Of a DNA stretch of 64,000 nucleotides, positions 54,374 to 64,000 are shown in pieces. The position numbers and the translations under genes are program-made. The stretch comes from Rhynchopus sp. YZ270_cl-10 (taxonomy: Eukaryota; Euglenozoa; Diplonemea; Diplonemida; Diplonemidae), in contig OZ037874.1 in assembly GCA_964035575.1 (NCBI GenBank), positions 682,001 through 746,000 of the forward strand, in the 5' to 3' direction. Below the pieces are notes generated by a model. It was given only the letters and a program-made list of their open reading frames with translations, had not been told where the DNA came from and searched no databases. The stretch's first letter is position 1. Every line of letters starts with the position of its first letter.

Positions 54374-55522
54374 ATGTCTGCCGATGGGTTCACCCCATTG
54401 TCTCCGATGCACAAGGAGATGTTGCGGATATTTAAGGACGCATCCATTGTAGGGGGTGACATCGCTGAGGTGGAGGTGATCGATAACGAGGCTGAAGGCA
54501 ACGGCGTCGACGAGGCACTTCCACCCCCTAGCCGTGGCGTCGTGCGGGAGATCATCACCATGTTGCAGGCGAAGCTGACTGCGTACTTCGAGCTGGTGAG
54601 CATCGCCGCCTCGCTCATCACTCCAGCCATGAAGGAGAAACTGTTAAACATGATCCCAGAGTTAGTAGTAAAGGTCGTAACAGAGCTGGTCCCGGCGGTA
54701 GGTGTTTTGGCAGAAGGCTTCAAAGAAGCGGTGTCCTGTGTTTCCAAGACATTGACGCATATGAAAACAGAGCATGTGGCACAGCACGGTACGTCTCAGG
54801 TAGCGACAGATGTGTTAGAAAGGGTGCGGTCGCAGATCGCAAAGGCTGCGAGGAAAAATGGGTTTATTTCGGTTGCGAAGACTGGGATGGTGGTGGTAGA
54901 TCTGACCACCGCTGGGGTCGCAGCGACGGTGACTGGGGTGGTGAAGGTGGTGATGCTGGTCTTCGCCTTCTTGACAGCACAGTACGACAAAATGGTCATG
55001 AAACGGCTGTACTCCCAATTTCAGCTCGAATGCGGGCGACGCTACTCCACAGCAGAGACACAGGACGACACAGAGTTCCGCACCTGGCTGTTGGCAGAAA
55101 TGAAGAAAATCCCTGTCCTCGCATCCTACATCATTAACATGCCCATTTTCAGTTCCCCATTCAATTTTTTGGACATTCCTAAAATTGAAGCCCCAAAGAA
55201 GTTGACACTAAAACAGAAATTCGTGGGCCTAATTGGTGTAAGCCCAGAAGACAAGAAGGCAGCGTACCAGGCCAAGGTTATAGAAGACTACCGGAAACTG
55301 CAAAAAGAGGGGAAACAGTTTATCTCCGAGAGTCCGGTGATCTTGGAGAGCAAGGAGCCAGGGGCCAAGCAATACCTAAGGGCCGCAAGAGGCGAGCCAA
55401 ACTACATCCCCGGGCAGGAGCCTGAGGAAGACGCTGCGGGGACCGCGAAGCAGCTGGCAAAGGTGGCGTCTCTGGTGGTAGTGAAGGGTGCTGCACATTC
55501 TGCCGTGTCGCTCGTTAAGTGA
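54374..55522 (+). CDS. Helical, probably membrane-associated protein of unknown function
   Basis: 382 residues from the ATG at 54374; an in-frame ATG at 54323 lies inside the repeat element and is not preferred. The N-terminus is acidic (about 1-55). Hydrophobic helices lie at about 75-105 ('ELVSIAASLI', 'MIPELVVKVV') and 165-195 ('TTAGVAATVTGVVKVVMLVF'), the second long enough to cross a membrane. The C-terminal half is soluble and Lys/Glu-rich. I know no family for it. The intact frame and normal codon use argue for a real gene despite the repeat-rich surroundings. Confidence 0.8.
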   Translation: MSADGFTPLSPMHKEMLRIFKDASIVGGDIAEVEVIDNEAEGNGVDEALPPPSRGVVREIITMLQAKLTAYFELVSIAASLITPAMKEKLLNMIPELVVKVVTELVPAVGVLAEGFKEAVSCVSKTLTHMKTEHVAQHGTSQVATDVLERVRSQIAKAARKNGFISVAKTGMVVVDLTTAGVAATVTGVVKVVMLVFAFLTAQYDKMVMKRLYSQFQLECGRRYSTAETQDDTEFRTWLLAEMKKIPVLASYIINMPIFSSPFNFLDIPKIEAPKKLTLKQKFVGLIGVSPEDKKAAYQAKVIEDYRKLQKEGKQFISESPVILESKEPGAKQYLRAARGEPNYIPGQEPEEDAAGTAKQLAKVASLVVVKGAAHSAVSLVK

Positions 55523-57781
55523 AAAGTGGTGTCAGGGGGGGTGGGGTTAAATATTCAATGTGAAGAGACGTTGAAACCGATTGTTTTTGTTTCTTTTTTT
55601 TTTTGCATACACGAAATTGCGTACTAATTAAGTCGGCATTTTCCCTATGCGACTTAATTCGTACGCGGCTGTTAGTGAAGATTCATCAGTTGCGGCGAAC
55701 TGTTGGTTTCAATTTTTTTTTTGTTTTTTGGTTGAACGGAAACAGATCAAACGTGGTTAGGATATTGTTTTGTTGCAGTATTATTTTCTATTATTTTCGC
55801 GCCTTTATTTTTTTTTGAACGTTTTCTTAAAAAAAGAAACGTTTTCTTTTCTTTGATGTATGTCACAGCTCCGCCCCACCCTTTAGTGTTGATAATCAAT
55901 TCTGACACAGATCTGTAGTTTCACCGTTGTAATCCAACGATGAAACCCACAAGTCAAGTCATTTACCGCATTCGCACAAATGATCCACCGTAAAAAAGGG
56001 TCGAACTTCCAGGGAGAAAAAAAAATCCTGAAAAGGTCGAAACATTATTACGGTCGATAATTTTTTTTTTTTTGTACGAATACGGTACTTCATTGTCGTG
56101 CTTGCATTTCAAACACCTCTGCTCACTGCTCCGCTCCATTTCTATTTCTCCCCCTCCCCCCCGGAGTCGATTTATTTTGCGTATTCTCTCAATATAGTAT
56201 TAGATAAGTCATGGATGGCACCCGGTGTAACGGGTACCGGGAATTACCGGGGGTTTTTTTAACCCGACAATGTCATAGAATATACCTGCTAATACCCGGT
56301 AATGAGTCTGGTATTTGCAAAACCTAGTAGTGCACGATGCCCGGTTACGGGTGCCATCCAGGAATAGTATTTTGCTCGAAAAAAATGTTGAGTACAGACC
56401 CTATTAGTCCTCCAAGTGGGTTCTTAGGAGATTGTCGACACAACGTCAACAAAAAATATAGTGGGGCAGACTCTAGACTCTAGCCTCTAGACTAGGGTGG
56501 CTACACTAATACAACCAAGTTTTCAAAAAAATACTCCGAAACTACAAAAAGGGTTCCCCCCTGAGAATCAGGGCATATTCTCCTAGTATGACCACTTGAC
56601 TCCCTTTTTTGGAAAAAAAAAATAGCCTCCCCCTTTTTTTTTTGCAGCCAAGGTTTTTACACTTTCCCCTTTTTTTTGCGCGAGGGGTAACCCGGGTCCA
56701 GAGGGCAACCTTTTAGTTCCCTCCCTTTTTTTGTTCTGGGTCCTGTTTTTTTATTGTTGTCCTCCACCTCGTCCTCCTCCCCTTCTTGATTATCCCCTGA
56801 TGCCTCGGTCGATTCCCATCAGCTCACGGTACTTCTCCCAGTCCACATGGGCCATTCATCCCATTTCTCTTCTCCTTCACCTGCTCCAAAACAATCATCT
56901 GTGCGGTTGTTGGGTAACAGTAACAAAGGTTGCAAGGAAAAGCTATCAAGCATCACACCTTTATGCTTTATATGGCAATCTTCCCCTGAAGGGGAGCGCA
57001 GGAGATGTCCATATCCTCACGAGATGGACGTGGCAGGTAATAGCTTGCCCTGTACAATTCCGAAGGATGGGTAGAGACATCGGGTACTTGCCTCGTACAG
57101 TGTAAAGTAACATAACGTTTAGACTAATACTCATCACTGCGAGAGTGTTCTTCCTGCTCTGTCACTCTTCCCTCGAGAGGCTTGTCTTGCTATCAGTGCT
57201 GCATGACGTCCGATTGGCGTTTCACGTACCTCACGCTATGTTGAAGAAGCGCGACACTCCCCCCTCATCGACGTACCTGGCAGTGCTCACAGTATGTGGT
57301 GTTCTCCGGGTGTTTGAACCGTCCGCTGTTATGCAATATGGCCTCGTGCCTACTTTTAGTTAAGTAGGTCTTCAGTCTTTCTCGAGAATGAGAGCAATCC
57401 ACTAGAAGTATTTCTTACACTTGCGTGGCTGGTGTAGGCGTTGCCGGGAATGCTTTCATTCTGGTGTGTTTCACATATGTAGGTGAAGGCTCTCGTCAAA
57501 CTCACTGTGCATTCGATAATGGGCGAAAAACTGAAAAATGGCTAAATCGCGGGTTTTGGGTGGGGGTTTATGGACGAAGCCATATGTACTTTTCCGCATT
57601 TGGCCAACTTGAAGACAATTCGTATGAGTTGGAAAATTGATGATTTTTGCCTCTTGACGTCTCAGATAATTTGTTGTATGTCCTCAGGAGTGATGCAATG
57701 TACTCCCCACTTTCTCCCACACCACACCCCACACACACCATTTTCCAGCTCTTTTCTCTTCCTCTCTCTTCCACTCCGACA
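55523..57781. other. Intergenic before PDX1
   Basis: Contains a small inverted-repeat element (56212-56360) and an 'ACAACCAAGTTTTCAAA' family copy (56459-56530). No gene is supported; the last 130 bases, pyrimidine-rich, are probably the PDX1 leader. Confidence 0.5.
56212..56360. mobile_element. Short inverted-repeat element, 149 bp
   Basis: TGGATGGCACCCGG at the left matches the right end CGGGTGCCATCCA in reverse, and CCGGTAA-type motifs recur inside. No clear target duplication. Confidence 0.65.
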
Positions 57782-60050
57782 ATGTCCCCTCCTCAGACCG
57801 GCGTTACTGGCACCCCCAAGGTGCAGGGAGGCATGGCCGCCATGCTTAAGGGAGGTGTCATCATGGACGTGACCACCCCCGAGCAGGCGAAGGTCGCTGA
57901 GGCTGCCGGAGCGTGCGCGGTCATGGCCCTGGAGCGCATCCCGGCGGACATCCGCAAGGACGGTGGTGTGGCACGTATGTCGGACCCTGTCATGATCAAA
58001 TCGATCATGGAGGCAGTGACCATCCCGGTCATGGCCAAGGCGCGTATTGGTCACTTCGCGGAGGCGCAGATCCTTGAGACGCTTGGAATCGACTACATTG
58101 ACGAGTCTGAGGTGCTGACCGTGGCGGACGAGGAGAACCACATCAACAAGCGCAACTTCACGACCCCCTTCGTGTGCGGTGCACGCAACCTGGGTGAGGC
58201 CCTCCGCAGGATTGCCGAGGGTGCGCAGATGATCCGCATGAAGGGAGAGGCGGGTACCGGAAACGTTGTCGAGGCGGTGCGCCACTGCCGTGCCATCCAG
58301 CGTGAGTGCAAGCGTCTCAGCACCATGGACAAGAACGAGATGTTCACCTACGCGCGTGACCTCCAGGCACCCCTTGAGCTTGTCGAGAAGACCGCAGAGC
58401 TTGGCCGTCTCCCCGTTGTCACCTTCGCCGCAGGAGGTCTTGCCACCCCTGCTGACGTGTCCCTCCTCATGCAGCTTGGTATGTAGTATTCGGAAGGAAG
58501 TGGGGTGTTTCTGTGCACCGTTTTTTTAAATTGTCGGGTTTTGGGGAAAAAAACAAGGAAATTTTCTGTGATGAAGTGGTTAAAGTCATGGGTGTCCAAA
58601 GTACTTGAAGTACTTTTTTCGGATTTTTTATGGCACTTGAAGTACTTGACCCCCCCTTTTTTTTCCTCTCAAAATGACAGTCAAGTACTTGAAGATGGAT
58701 CAAGTACTTGACATAAATCAAGTACTTGATACCCTATTTTTTTTTCTCGTACTTTTTTACTTTTTTACCCTCTGGCAGAGTCTGTCAAGTACTTGTTTTC
58801 GCAAAAAAAAACGTCAAGTACTTGATCAAGTACCCACTTTTTTTTGTACTTGATCAAGTACTTGATGTTTTTTTTTGTGAAAAAAGTACTTGACAGAGGG
58901 AGAACAAGTAAAAAAGTACTAGAAAAAAAAATAGGGTGTCAAGTACTTCAAGTATCAAGTATTGGGTTTTTTGGGGGATCAAGTACTTGATATACTTCAA
59001 GTACTTTGGACATCCATGTAAAGTATCTATTCCGTTATTTTTTTATCCCCGAGCACCCAAAGTGTGGATGCTGTAATGCAACGAAGCTTAACGACAAAGA
59101 GGCACAAATAACTTTTCAACTTTACACACAGGATGCGACGGAGTGTTTGTTGGATCTGGAATCTTCGCTGCGGGAGGTGACTGCTCGAAGCGCGCCCGCG
59201 CCATTGTATGTTTGCCAACAACTCAAGCATCCGAGAGAGAAAAAATGGGTGATTATATTGCACAACCCATACGAAAGGAAAGTTTTTACCACATTGCCAC
59301 ACTTTGCAACACCTCTGCCCCTAGTGGTCTGCGAGGTGTCTTTGGCTTGCATATTCTCTTTGCACGTAGCTACGTCATCATCTGTGTGAGGGTATTGAGC
59401 GCAAGGTTGAAGGCGGGCAATACCATTCCCCTTTTTGAATCTATTTATAATGTGTTTGCCACTTTGCCTCTCTGCTTTCCCCCCTCATCGTCACCCTTCC
59501 ACAGGTTGAGTCCTGCACCTACTTCAAGGACGCAAAGAAGGTTGCAGCTGTGTCTGAGAACCTGGTATGCCCACTACCCCCCCGTATTGCAAACAAACAG
59601 TCGTGGGTTAGGCGATTGTCGATACAACACAAAAAACACACTAAAACCCCTGCAGCTATTGTTCACCTACCAATATCGTTAACGTATAGGGGAATGGTCA
59701 GACTTACCCTACCCTATTGTGATGGGGCAAGTCTGAACTTATTATTTGGGTGATCTATGATAGTCTCCGCGAGACACGTGATAGGTTGTGAGAGCTTGTG
59801 AGAGCTTACTGAGAGCTAGTGAAAAAAACATCTCTCCCCGTTCAGAGATCACCCAATTTTTAGGGCAACTCTGAGCTTTTTCAAAATAGGGTAAATCTGA
59901 CTCCCCTATCATAATTATTCGGTGTATTTTTATTCATTCGTTTTTTTTTCAAATTTTCTTGAATCTTGTTTTTAAATACAGGGAGAGGCGATGGTGGGTC
60001 TGACGATGGACCACCCCGGTCTTGTGAAGTTCGCCGCGAGGTCCGAGTAA
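57782..60050 (+). CDS. PDX1: Pyridoxal 5'-phosphate synthase subunit PdxS/PDX1 (four exons)
   Basis: Exons 57782-58478, 59132-59205, 59505-59564 and 59982-60050 join to 299 residues, the usual length. All introns are GT-AG and start GTATG. The protein makes vitamin B6 (PLP) from ribose 5-phosphate, glyceraldehyde 3-phosphate and ammonia, the ammonia coming from the glutaminase PdxT/PDX2, not seen here. Key residues are present: D29 (GGVIMDV), K86 in '[11 protein letters not shown]' (Schiff base with the sugar), and K154 in '[11 protein letters not shown]' (the common form is RTKGEAGTG). '[11 protein letters not shown]' spans the exon 1-2 join, and '[13 protein letters not shown]' opens exon 4. 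The protein ends FAARSE. It forms a 12-mer in the cytosol in known species. Confidence 0.96.
58587..59018. mobile_element. Inverted-repeat element in PDX1 intron 1, 432 bp
   Basis: Ends CATGG[G/A]TGTCCAAAGTACTTG are inverted over 26 bp with one mismatch. TAAAGT flanks both sides (58581-58586 and 59019-59024) as a likely target duplication. The inside is made of TCAAGTACTTGA palindromes. The terminus recalls hAT elements (CAGGGGTGTCCAA), but the duplication seen is 6, not 8, bases. Confidence 0.82.
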
Positions 60051-61689
60051 GCACGCTACTGTAGTAAACACAGAGCATGCACGCACGCACGCTACGTACC
60101 CCCCCTTCCCCGCCTTGTGTCAATGACTCCCCCACCCATGTGATCTTGTTTAACCAAACAAGCCCACATAGTGTGGAGAACAATAACGAAAAGAAAGCGT
60201 GGTGCGAACGGCGGGAGACTGAAATCGGGGAGGTCTTGTGTGTCGTGCGTGAAACTCTTGCAAGAAATAACGCAAAAAAAGAGAGAGAAAAATATTCCCC
60301 GTCTCCTTACCCCCACAAAGTAAAAAGAAAATCCCCTCAGGGCAAAAGGAAAAAGAAGAAAGATCGAATGGGTGGATGTCTTAATGGAATCCACCCATTT
60401 TTGCGTTTTATACATTTTATTTTCTGCCCGCTGCAATCATTCAAAGGGGGGTGGAGGAAAAAACTAACTGGGTACCTTCAATTTTATTTTTTTCCCCCTT
60501 GTATTGCGACGGGGATATCGCCTAGCAATCAGCGAGGTTGTGTTCATTGAGCGCAGTTACAAAAAAGAAAAAAATAAATTGCAAAAAAAGGAGGGCCTTA
60601 AAAGAAAAGCCAAACTTAGGCAAACAAAAAAAATCATTTTAAATAAATCACAGTCCCGTGTTTTCTTTTAAAAAAGCCCCCCAAAAAAAAAACAAAAAAA
60701 ACTCGTTCTCCTCTTCCTACTCTCTCTATCTCTCTCGCATGTACTTACAAAGAGAATCGAAACAAAAGTCGTTTTTTTTTTACTGTTTTCTGTTGGTGTT
60801 GTTACTCCATTGTTGTTTTTTTTTTATATATAAAAAATGTCCATTTTCCACCCTTCCCTATTCCCCCCTCGCTTACTTTGGAAGGAATCGATTTTCATTC
60901 CGTTTCAACGCGTTTTCATTTTGTGTTTAGATGTTTATGCACGAGAGGCAGATTCATCTTTCTTTTTCTTTTTGTTTGAGTTTTTTTTTTTTTTGTTTTC
61001 AGCGTGTGCGGAGCGGGTAAATTTTCCTTCTTTACCTCCTCCTCTTCCCCTATTCCCCTCCTCCTCCTCTTCTTTCTGTACTGGAATTTGGACAAAAAAA
61101 AAAAAAAAATATGCCAATCGTAACCATCTTAGGTTGCGTATTCGGCTGCCATTATTTGTGGCTCATCTTTATTCAGCAAAAAAATATCCATTTTTTTTTT
61201 TTTTATAGCGACAGTACAACACCATTTTTTTTCCAGAAAACAAAACTGCTTTCTTCTGCAAGGCCTTTATGTTCACCAAAAGGTGGACGAAGTACGAGAG
61301 TATCTCAGCTTGTCTAACTGAAGAGAGAGAGAGACAGAGAGACAGAGAGAGATATCTGCACAGGGCCTACCCCCACCCTTTCCCACCCCCCCAAGATGGA
61401 TAAAATCTATTCTCAACTTTATCAAAACCGAAATCCCAAAAGAAACAAAGACAATGCCCCCCCTTTTTTTTTTATGGTGTGTGCGTCGAACATGACCACG
61501 GAACCTACGAAGCAGGCCACTGTCTCTGCATGGCTGGCTGGTCCGGCCCCTTCTCGCGTACCCCGCGGAGTGTCAGAGACGGTATCCCAGAGGGTGTTTT
61601 GCGTTATCGCGGTTTCTTTTTGTTTTACTTTGCTTTTCTGTTAGAACCTTCCCATCCCATGCCACGCCACGCCACTACAGATATCACAA
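60051..61689. other. Intergenic, low complexity, with an EGF-like coding fragment
   Basis: Mostly A- and T-rich. At 61479-61548 one frame reads like an EGF-type module. A LINE-tail-like block follows (61556-61610), then a pyrimidine tract ending CCACTACAG at 61680, which could be a 3' splice site just before the next gene. Confidence 0.5.
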
Positions 61690-64000
61690 ATGAAGGCATA
61701 TGTGCTAGCGGTTCTCTGTACTGTTGGTGTGGACAGTGCGGCAACGTGCAATGGATACGTAGGGACAGTGGTGGGTGGGGACTGCAGGCAGCAGTGGTGC
61801 CCACATCCACTGAACAAGGATGACTTCCCAAAGTGGCACTACTGCAAGCGTGTGCCCAACGACCCAGACACACGGTATTCATTCCTGTGGGAGACCCTGC
61901 CGCCTGCGGACGTGCCGTACCATAAGTGCAGTGCTGGGAAGGTGTTGCGGCACGACGCCTCTGGGATCGTCTGTCCGAACTACCAGCTCAGCGACTTCGA
62001 CGCAGGTCCCTGCAGCGACGCAATGTGCTGCACACAGGAGCTCTGCGCCGACTACACATGCCCAAACGGCCTTGAGAAGCGTGCCACAGCAGACAGCATC
62101 TCCTGCTACTTCGGCTGTGACGAGGAGCTCTGCTGTGACCCTCCCGTCGCCAAGCCTGTCCCGCGAGAGAACGCACAGGGCCTGCTCTTCGTTGATCAAG
62201 ACCCAGGCAGGTTTGTGTTCGGTGGGACAGCAACCATCCTGCGTGCCATCGACGAGTCGGACATCACACACTACAGAGTGTACTGGGGGTTTGCGAAGTC
62301 TGTGCGCAAAGTGCCATCATGCGGTGTCCGCAACCCAGTCTCTTGGAACCTCGAAAAGAAGCGTGACCCAACAAAGATGCTCGGAGAGTTCAAGAAGACC
62401 GGCTGCGACATCACGTTCGAGATCCCGATGGGGACGAAGGCAACTGACAACGAGCGCTGCCCCATCACGTGGGACCGTGGTGAGGCCAGCACCGCTCAAA
62501 TAGATGAGTGCAACCCGCACTACTTGATGGTCGTGGCCGTGAACGAGAACGGTGAGATCCCCGTGACACGTGAGGCTGCACAGCAGCTTGGCCCACGCCA
62601 CCCAATCTCTGATTACGAAGCTGAGCTGGGCCTGACCTGTGCAGAGTCTGGGATCACAGGTGGACACGACTTGCCAGCCAACAACGATGTTGTGTTGGGT
62701 GCATGGCACGACTGCCCATCTGCAGCTGAGTGTGCGAAGCGCTGTCGTGAGTACGACGGGTCGAAGGGTGCGTGCAGGCAGTGGACGTGGGCATACAACA
62801 ATGGCGGCCACACCTCTGAGACGTGCTGGATGGAGTCCGAGTCTTTGACGAAGACACACTACGGTGTGCGTGTACAGGGGCCTGCTGTGTGCCCCACAAC
62901 GTCTGAGTCGAATGCACCCACAGGACGGGAGAGACCACGGTGCACGAGGTGGCAGCGTTTCCAGAACAAGGTTCCGTTCCCAGACACTTCGAACTTCAAC
63001 CCTTGGCTGTACCACGAAAACGGTGGGAACTACGTGCAGAAGCCTTCTCTGCCCGATGTGCCTCTGGGGCAGTACCAACACGCTGAGTACTGCAAAGGTC
63101 TGTGCGACTTGGATGTGCTGTGCACAGGGTTTGTGTACCAGAAGAGCTTGCAGCTCAACTCTGGGACGGCTGCCATCTTCAAGAAGTGCATTCTGATGCG
63201 TGAGGACACGTTTGAGCGCAACGAGGTGCTGGAGGTGGACAGCATGCTGCTGCGCGTTAGTGGCCACCTCTACGACACGTGGGTGTGCTCACGTGAGGGC
63301 ATGGCACCGCTGGTGAACGGGTACACGTTTGAGGTGAACCGCTTTGGGTACGTGACCTGCGGTGCGGCGACAGCGTCGAGCCAGACAGTGATGGACAGCG
63401 TGGACTGCTGTGCCTCTGCATGCGATGCAGATGTGGGGTGTGTTGCCTTCACGTTCTGGAACAAGGAGAAGCGGTGCGACCTGTTCAGCTCGTGTGCGAG
63501 CACAGCAAAGGTGAACAAGGTGGAGGGGTGTGCGTTTGAGTCGTGCTTCGATGGGTTTGGTGCGTCGACGTACAAGAAGATTGCTGTGCGGACGATTGAG
63601 ATTGTGGACCGTTGGCCACGTCAGGGGACGAAGGATGGAATTCCCGTGCGTGTGCAGACGAACGGGATGATGGACGGTGCGGAGGTTGTGTGCGGTGTGC
63701 GGTACCAGAGCAGCGTGCGTGACGAGCTTCCTGAGACAGCAGAAGACATGAAGGCAGACGCAAGCCTTGTGGGCGTTGTTGTGTCTGCCATTGTGGAGAA
63801 CGACGTGGCGTCTCTGGAGCTGAAGCGTGAGAAGGCAGGTGCACTGGTGAACGGGCTGAAGTACCTGGTGCGCTGTGCTGTTGTGGGTGCGTCGCAGTAC
63901 AACGGTCTGCCTGCGTACGTTGACACACACAAATCGTTCATGACACAAGAGCCAAGGGGGTACAAGTTCCTTCGCCATGGGAAGTGCATATCATCTGCGT
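61690..64000 (+). CDS. Secreted Cys-rich protein with PAN/apple-type modules (3' end outside the window)
   Basis: The frame is open without a stop for 770 codons from the ATG at 61690 to the window edge. The start MKAYVLAVLCTVGVDSAA is a typical signal peptide, with cleavage likely before TCNG. The mature part is rich in Cys and Trp ('CDEELCCDPP', 'CRQQWCPHP'). Three PAN/apple-like modules can be seen: about 317-385 ('ECAKRCREYDGSKGACRQWT'), 468-505 ('CKGLCDLDVLCTGFVY') and 557-602 ('CCASACDADVGCVAFTFWN'). Such modules bind proteins or sugars outside the cell. It is probably a large surface or secreted protein. A short EGF-like fragment upstream may be an earlier exon, in which case the true start differs. 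Confidence 0.85.
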   Translation, partial: MKAYVLAVLCTVGVDSAATCNGYVGTVVGGDCRQQWCPHPLNKDDFPKWHYCKRVPNDPDTRYSFLWETLPPADVPYHKCSAGKVLRHDASGIVCPNYQLSDFDAGPCSDAMCCTQELCADYTCPNGLEKRATADSISCYFGCDEELCCDPPVAKPVPRENAQGLLFVDQDPGRFVFGGTATILRAIDESDITHYRVYWGFAKSVRKVPSCGVRNPVSWNLEKKRDPTKMLGEFKKTGCDITFEIPMGTKATDNERCPITWDRGEASTAQIDECNPHYLMVVAVNENGEIPVTREAAQQLGPRHPISDYEAELGLTCAESGITGGHDLPANNDVVLGAWHDCPSAAECAKRCREYDGSKGACRQWTWAYNNGGHTSETCWMESESLTKTHYGVRVQGPAVCPTTSESNAPTGRERPRCTRWQRFQNKVPFPDTSNFNPWLYHENGGNYVQKPSLPDVPLGQYQHAEYCKGLCDLDVLCTGFVYQKSLQLNSGTAAIFKKCILMREDTFERNEVLEVDSMLLRVSGHLYDTWVCSREGMAPLVNGYTFEVNRFGYVTCGAATASSQTVMDSVDCCASACDADVGCVAFTFWNKEKRCDLFSSCASTAKVNKVEGCAFESCFDGFGASTYKKIAVRTIEIVDRWPRQGTKDGIPVRVQTNGMMDGAEVVCGVRYQSSVRDELPETAEDMKADASLVGVVVSAIVENDVASLELKREKAGALVNGLKYLVRCAVVGASQYNGLPAYVDTHKSFMTQEPRGYKFLRHGKCISSA

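Noticed and set aside
56459-56530. Candidate tRNA or small RNA in the ACAACCAAGTTTTCAAA family
   Set aside because: No cloverleaf, box A/B or stable fold is evident; it is kept as a repeat only.
62317-63267. Minus-strand frame of 316 codons
   Set aside because: It is a shadow of the 770-codon plus-strand secreted-protein frame, which has a signal peptide and Cys pattern.

Overview
The window is nuclear DNA of a unicellular eukaryote (a protist). The reasons are a pyridoxal-phosphate synthase gene split by three GT-AG introns, a selenocysteine tRNA with the eukaryotic 9/4 fold, an APE-type LINE, AATAAA signals, ubiquitin-system proteins, and long intergenic stretches full of satellites and small inverted-repeat elements. 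The lineage is not settled by sequence alone. The LINE ORF1 layout and the intron-like insertions would suit an alveolate, but this is a guess.

Layout. 1-2.7 kb: dispersed repeat fragments. 2.7-7.3 kb: two tandem paralogs, each with a ubiquitin-like N-terminus and BspA-type leucine-rich repeats. Each is split at the same codon by a related insertion flanked by exact 19-bp direct repeats that supply AG|GT splice sites. 7.3-12.6 kb: repeats, a run of covarying short hairpins, and a 2-kb GTACT/GTGTACT satellite lying between inverted repeats. 12.9-19.65 kb: an intact-looking LINE whose two ORFs share one frame and are separated by a single TGA. 20-25.5 kb: a tRNA-Gly-like gene, a ubiquitin-like/ankyrin gene, a small membrane protein and tRNA-Sec. 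26.4-44.7 kb: a cluster of NZF zinc-finger genes, with two RING-Cys-relay (MYCBP2-like) E3 ligases flanking five PARP-domain genes, four of them protein-identical on an exact 2,327-bp period. 45-54 kb: gene-poor DNA with nested transposons, including a hAT-type element with an 8-bp target duplication and an octamer satellite inside. 54.4-55.5 kb: a helical protein of unknown function. 57.8-60.05 kb: PDX1 (pdxS), with an inverted-repeat element in intron 1. 61.7 kb to the end: the start of a large secreted PAN/apple-type protein running off the window.

How the genes may work together. The NZF genes look like one signalling toolkit: the same ubiquitin-binding finger and MIU-like helices are joined either to a ubiquitin ligase or to an ADP-ribosyltransferase. 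The ubiquitin-like LRR and ankyrin proteins nearby fit a ubiquitin-centred, fast-expanding recognition system, but that link is inference. No virus-like element was recognised.
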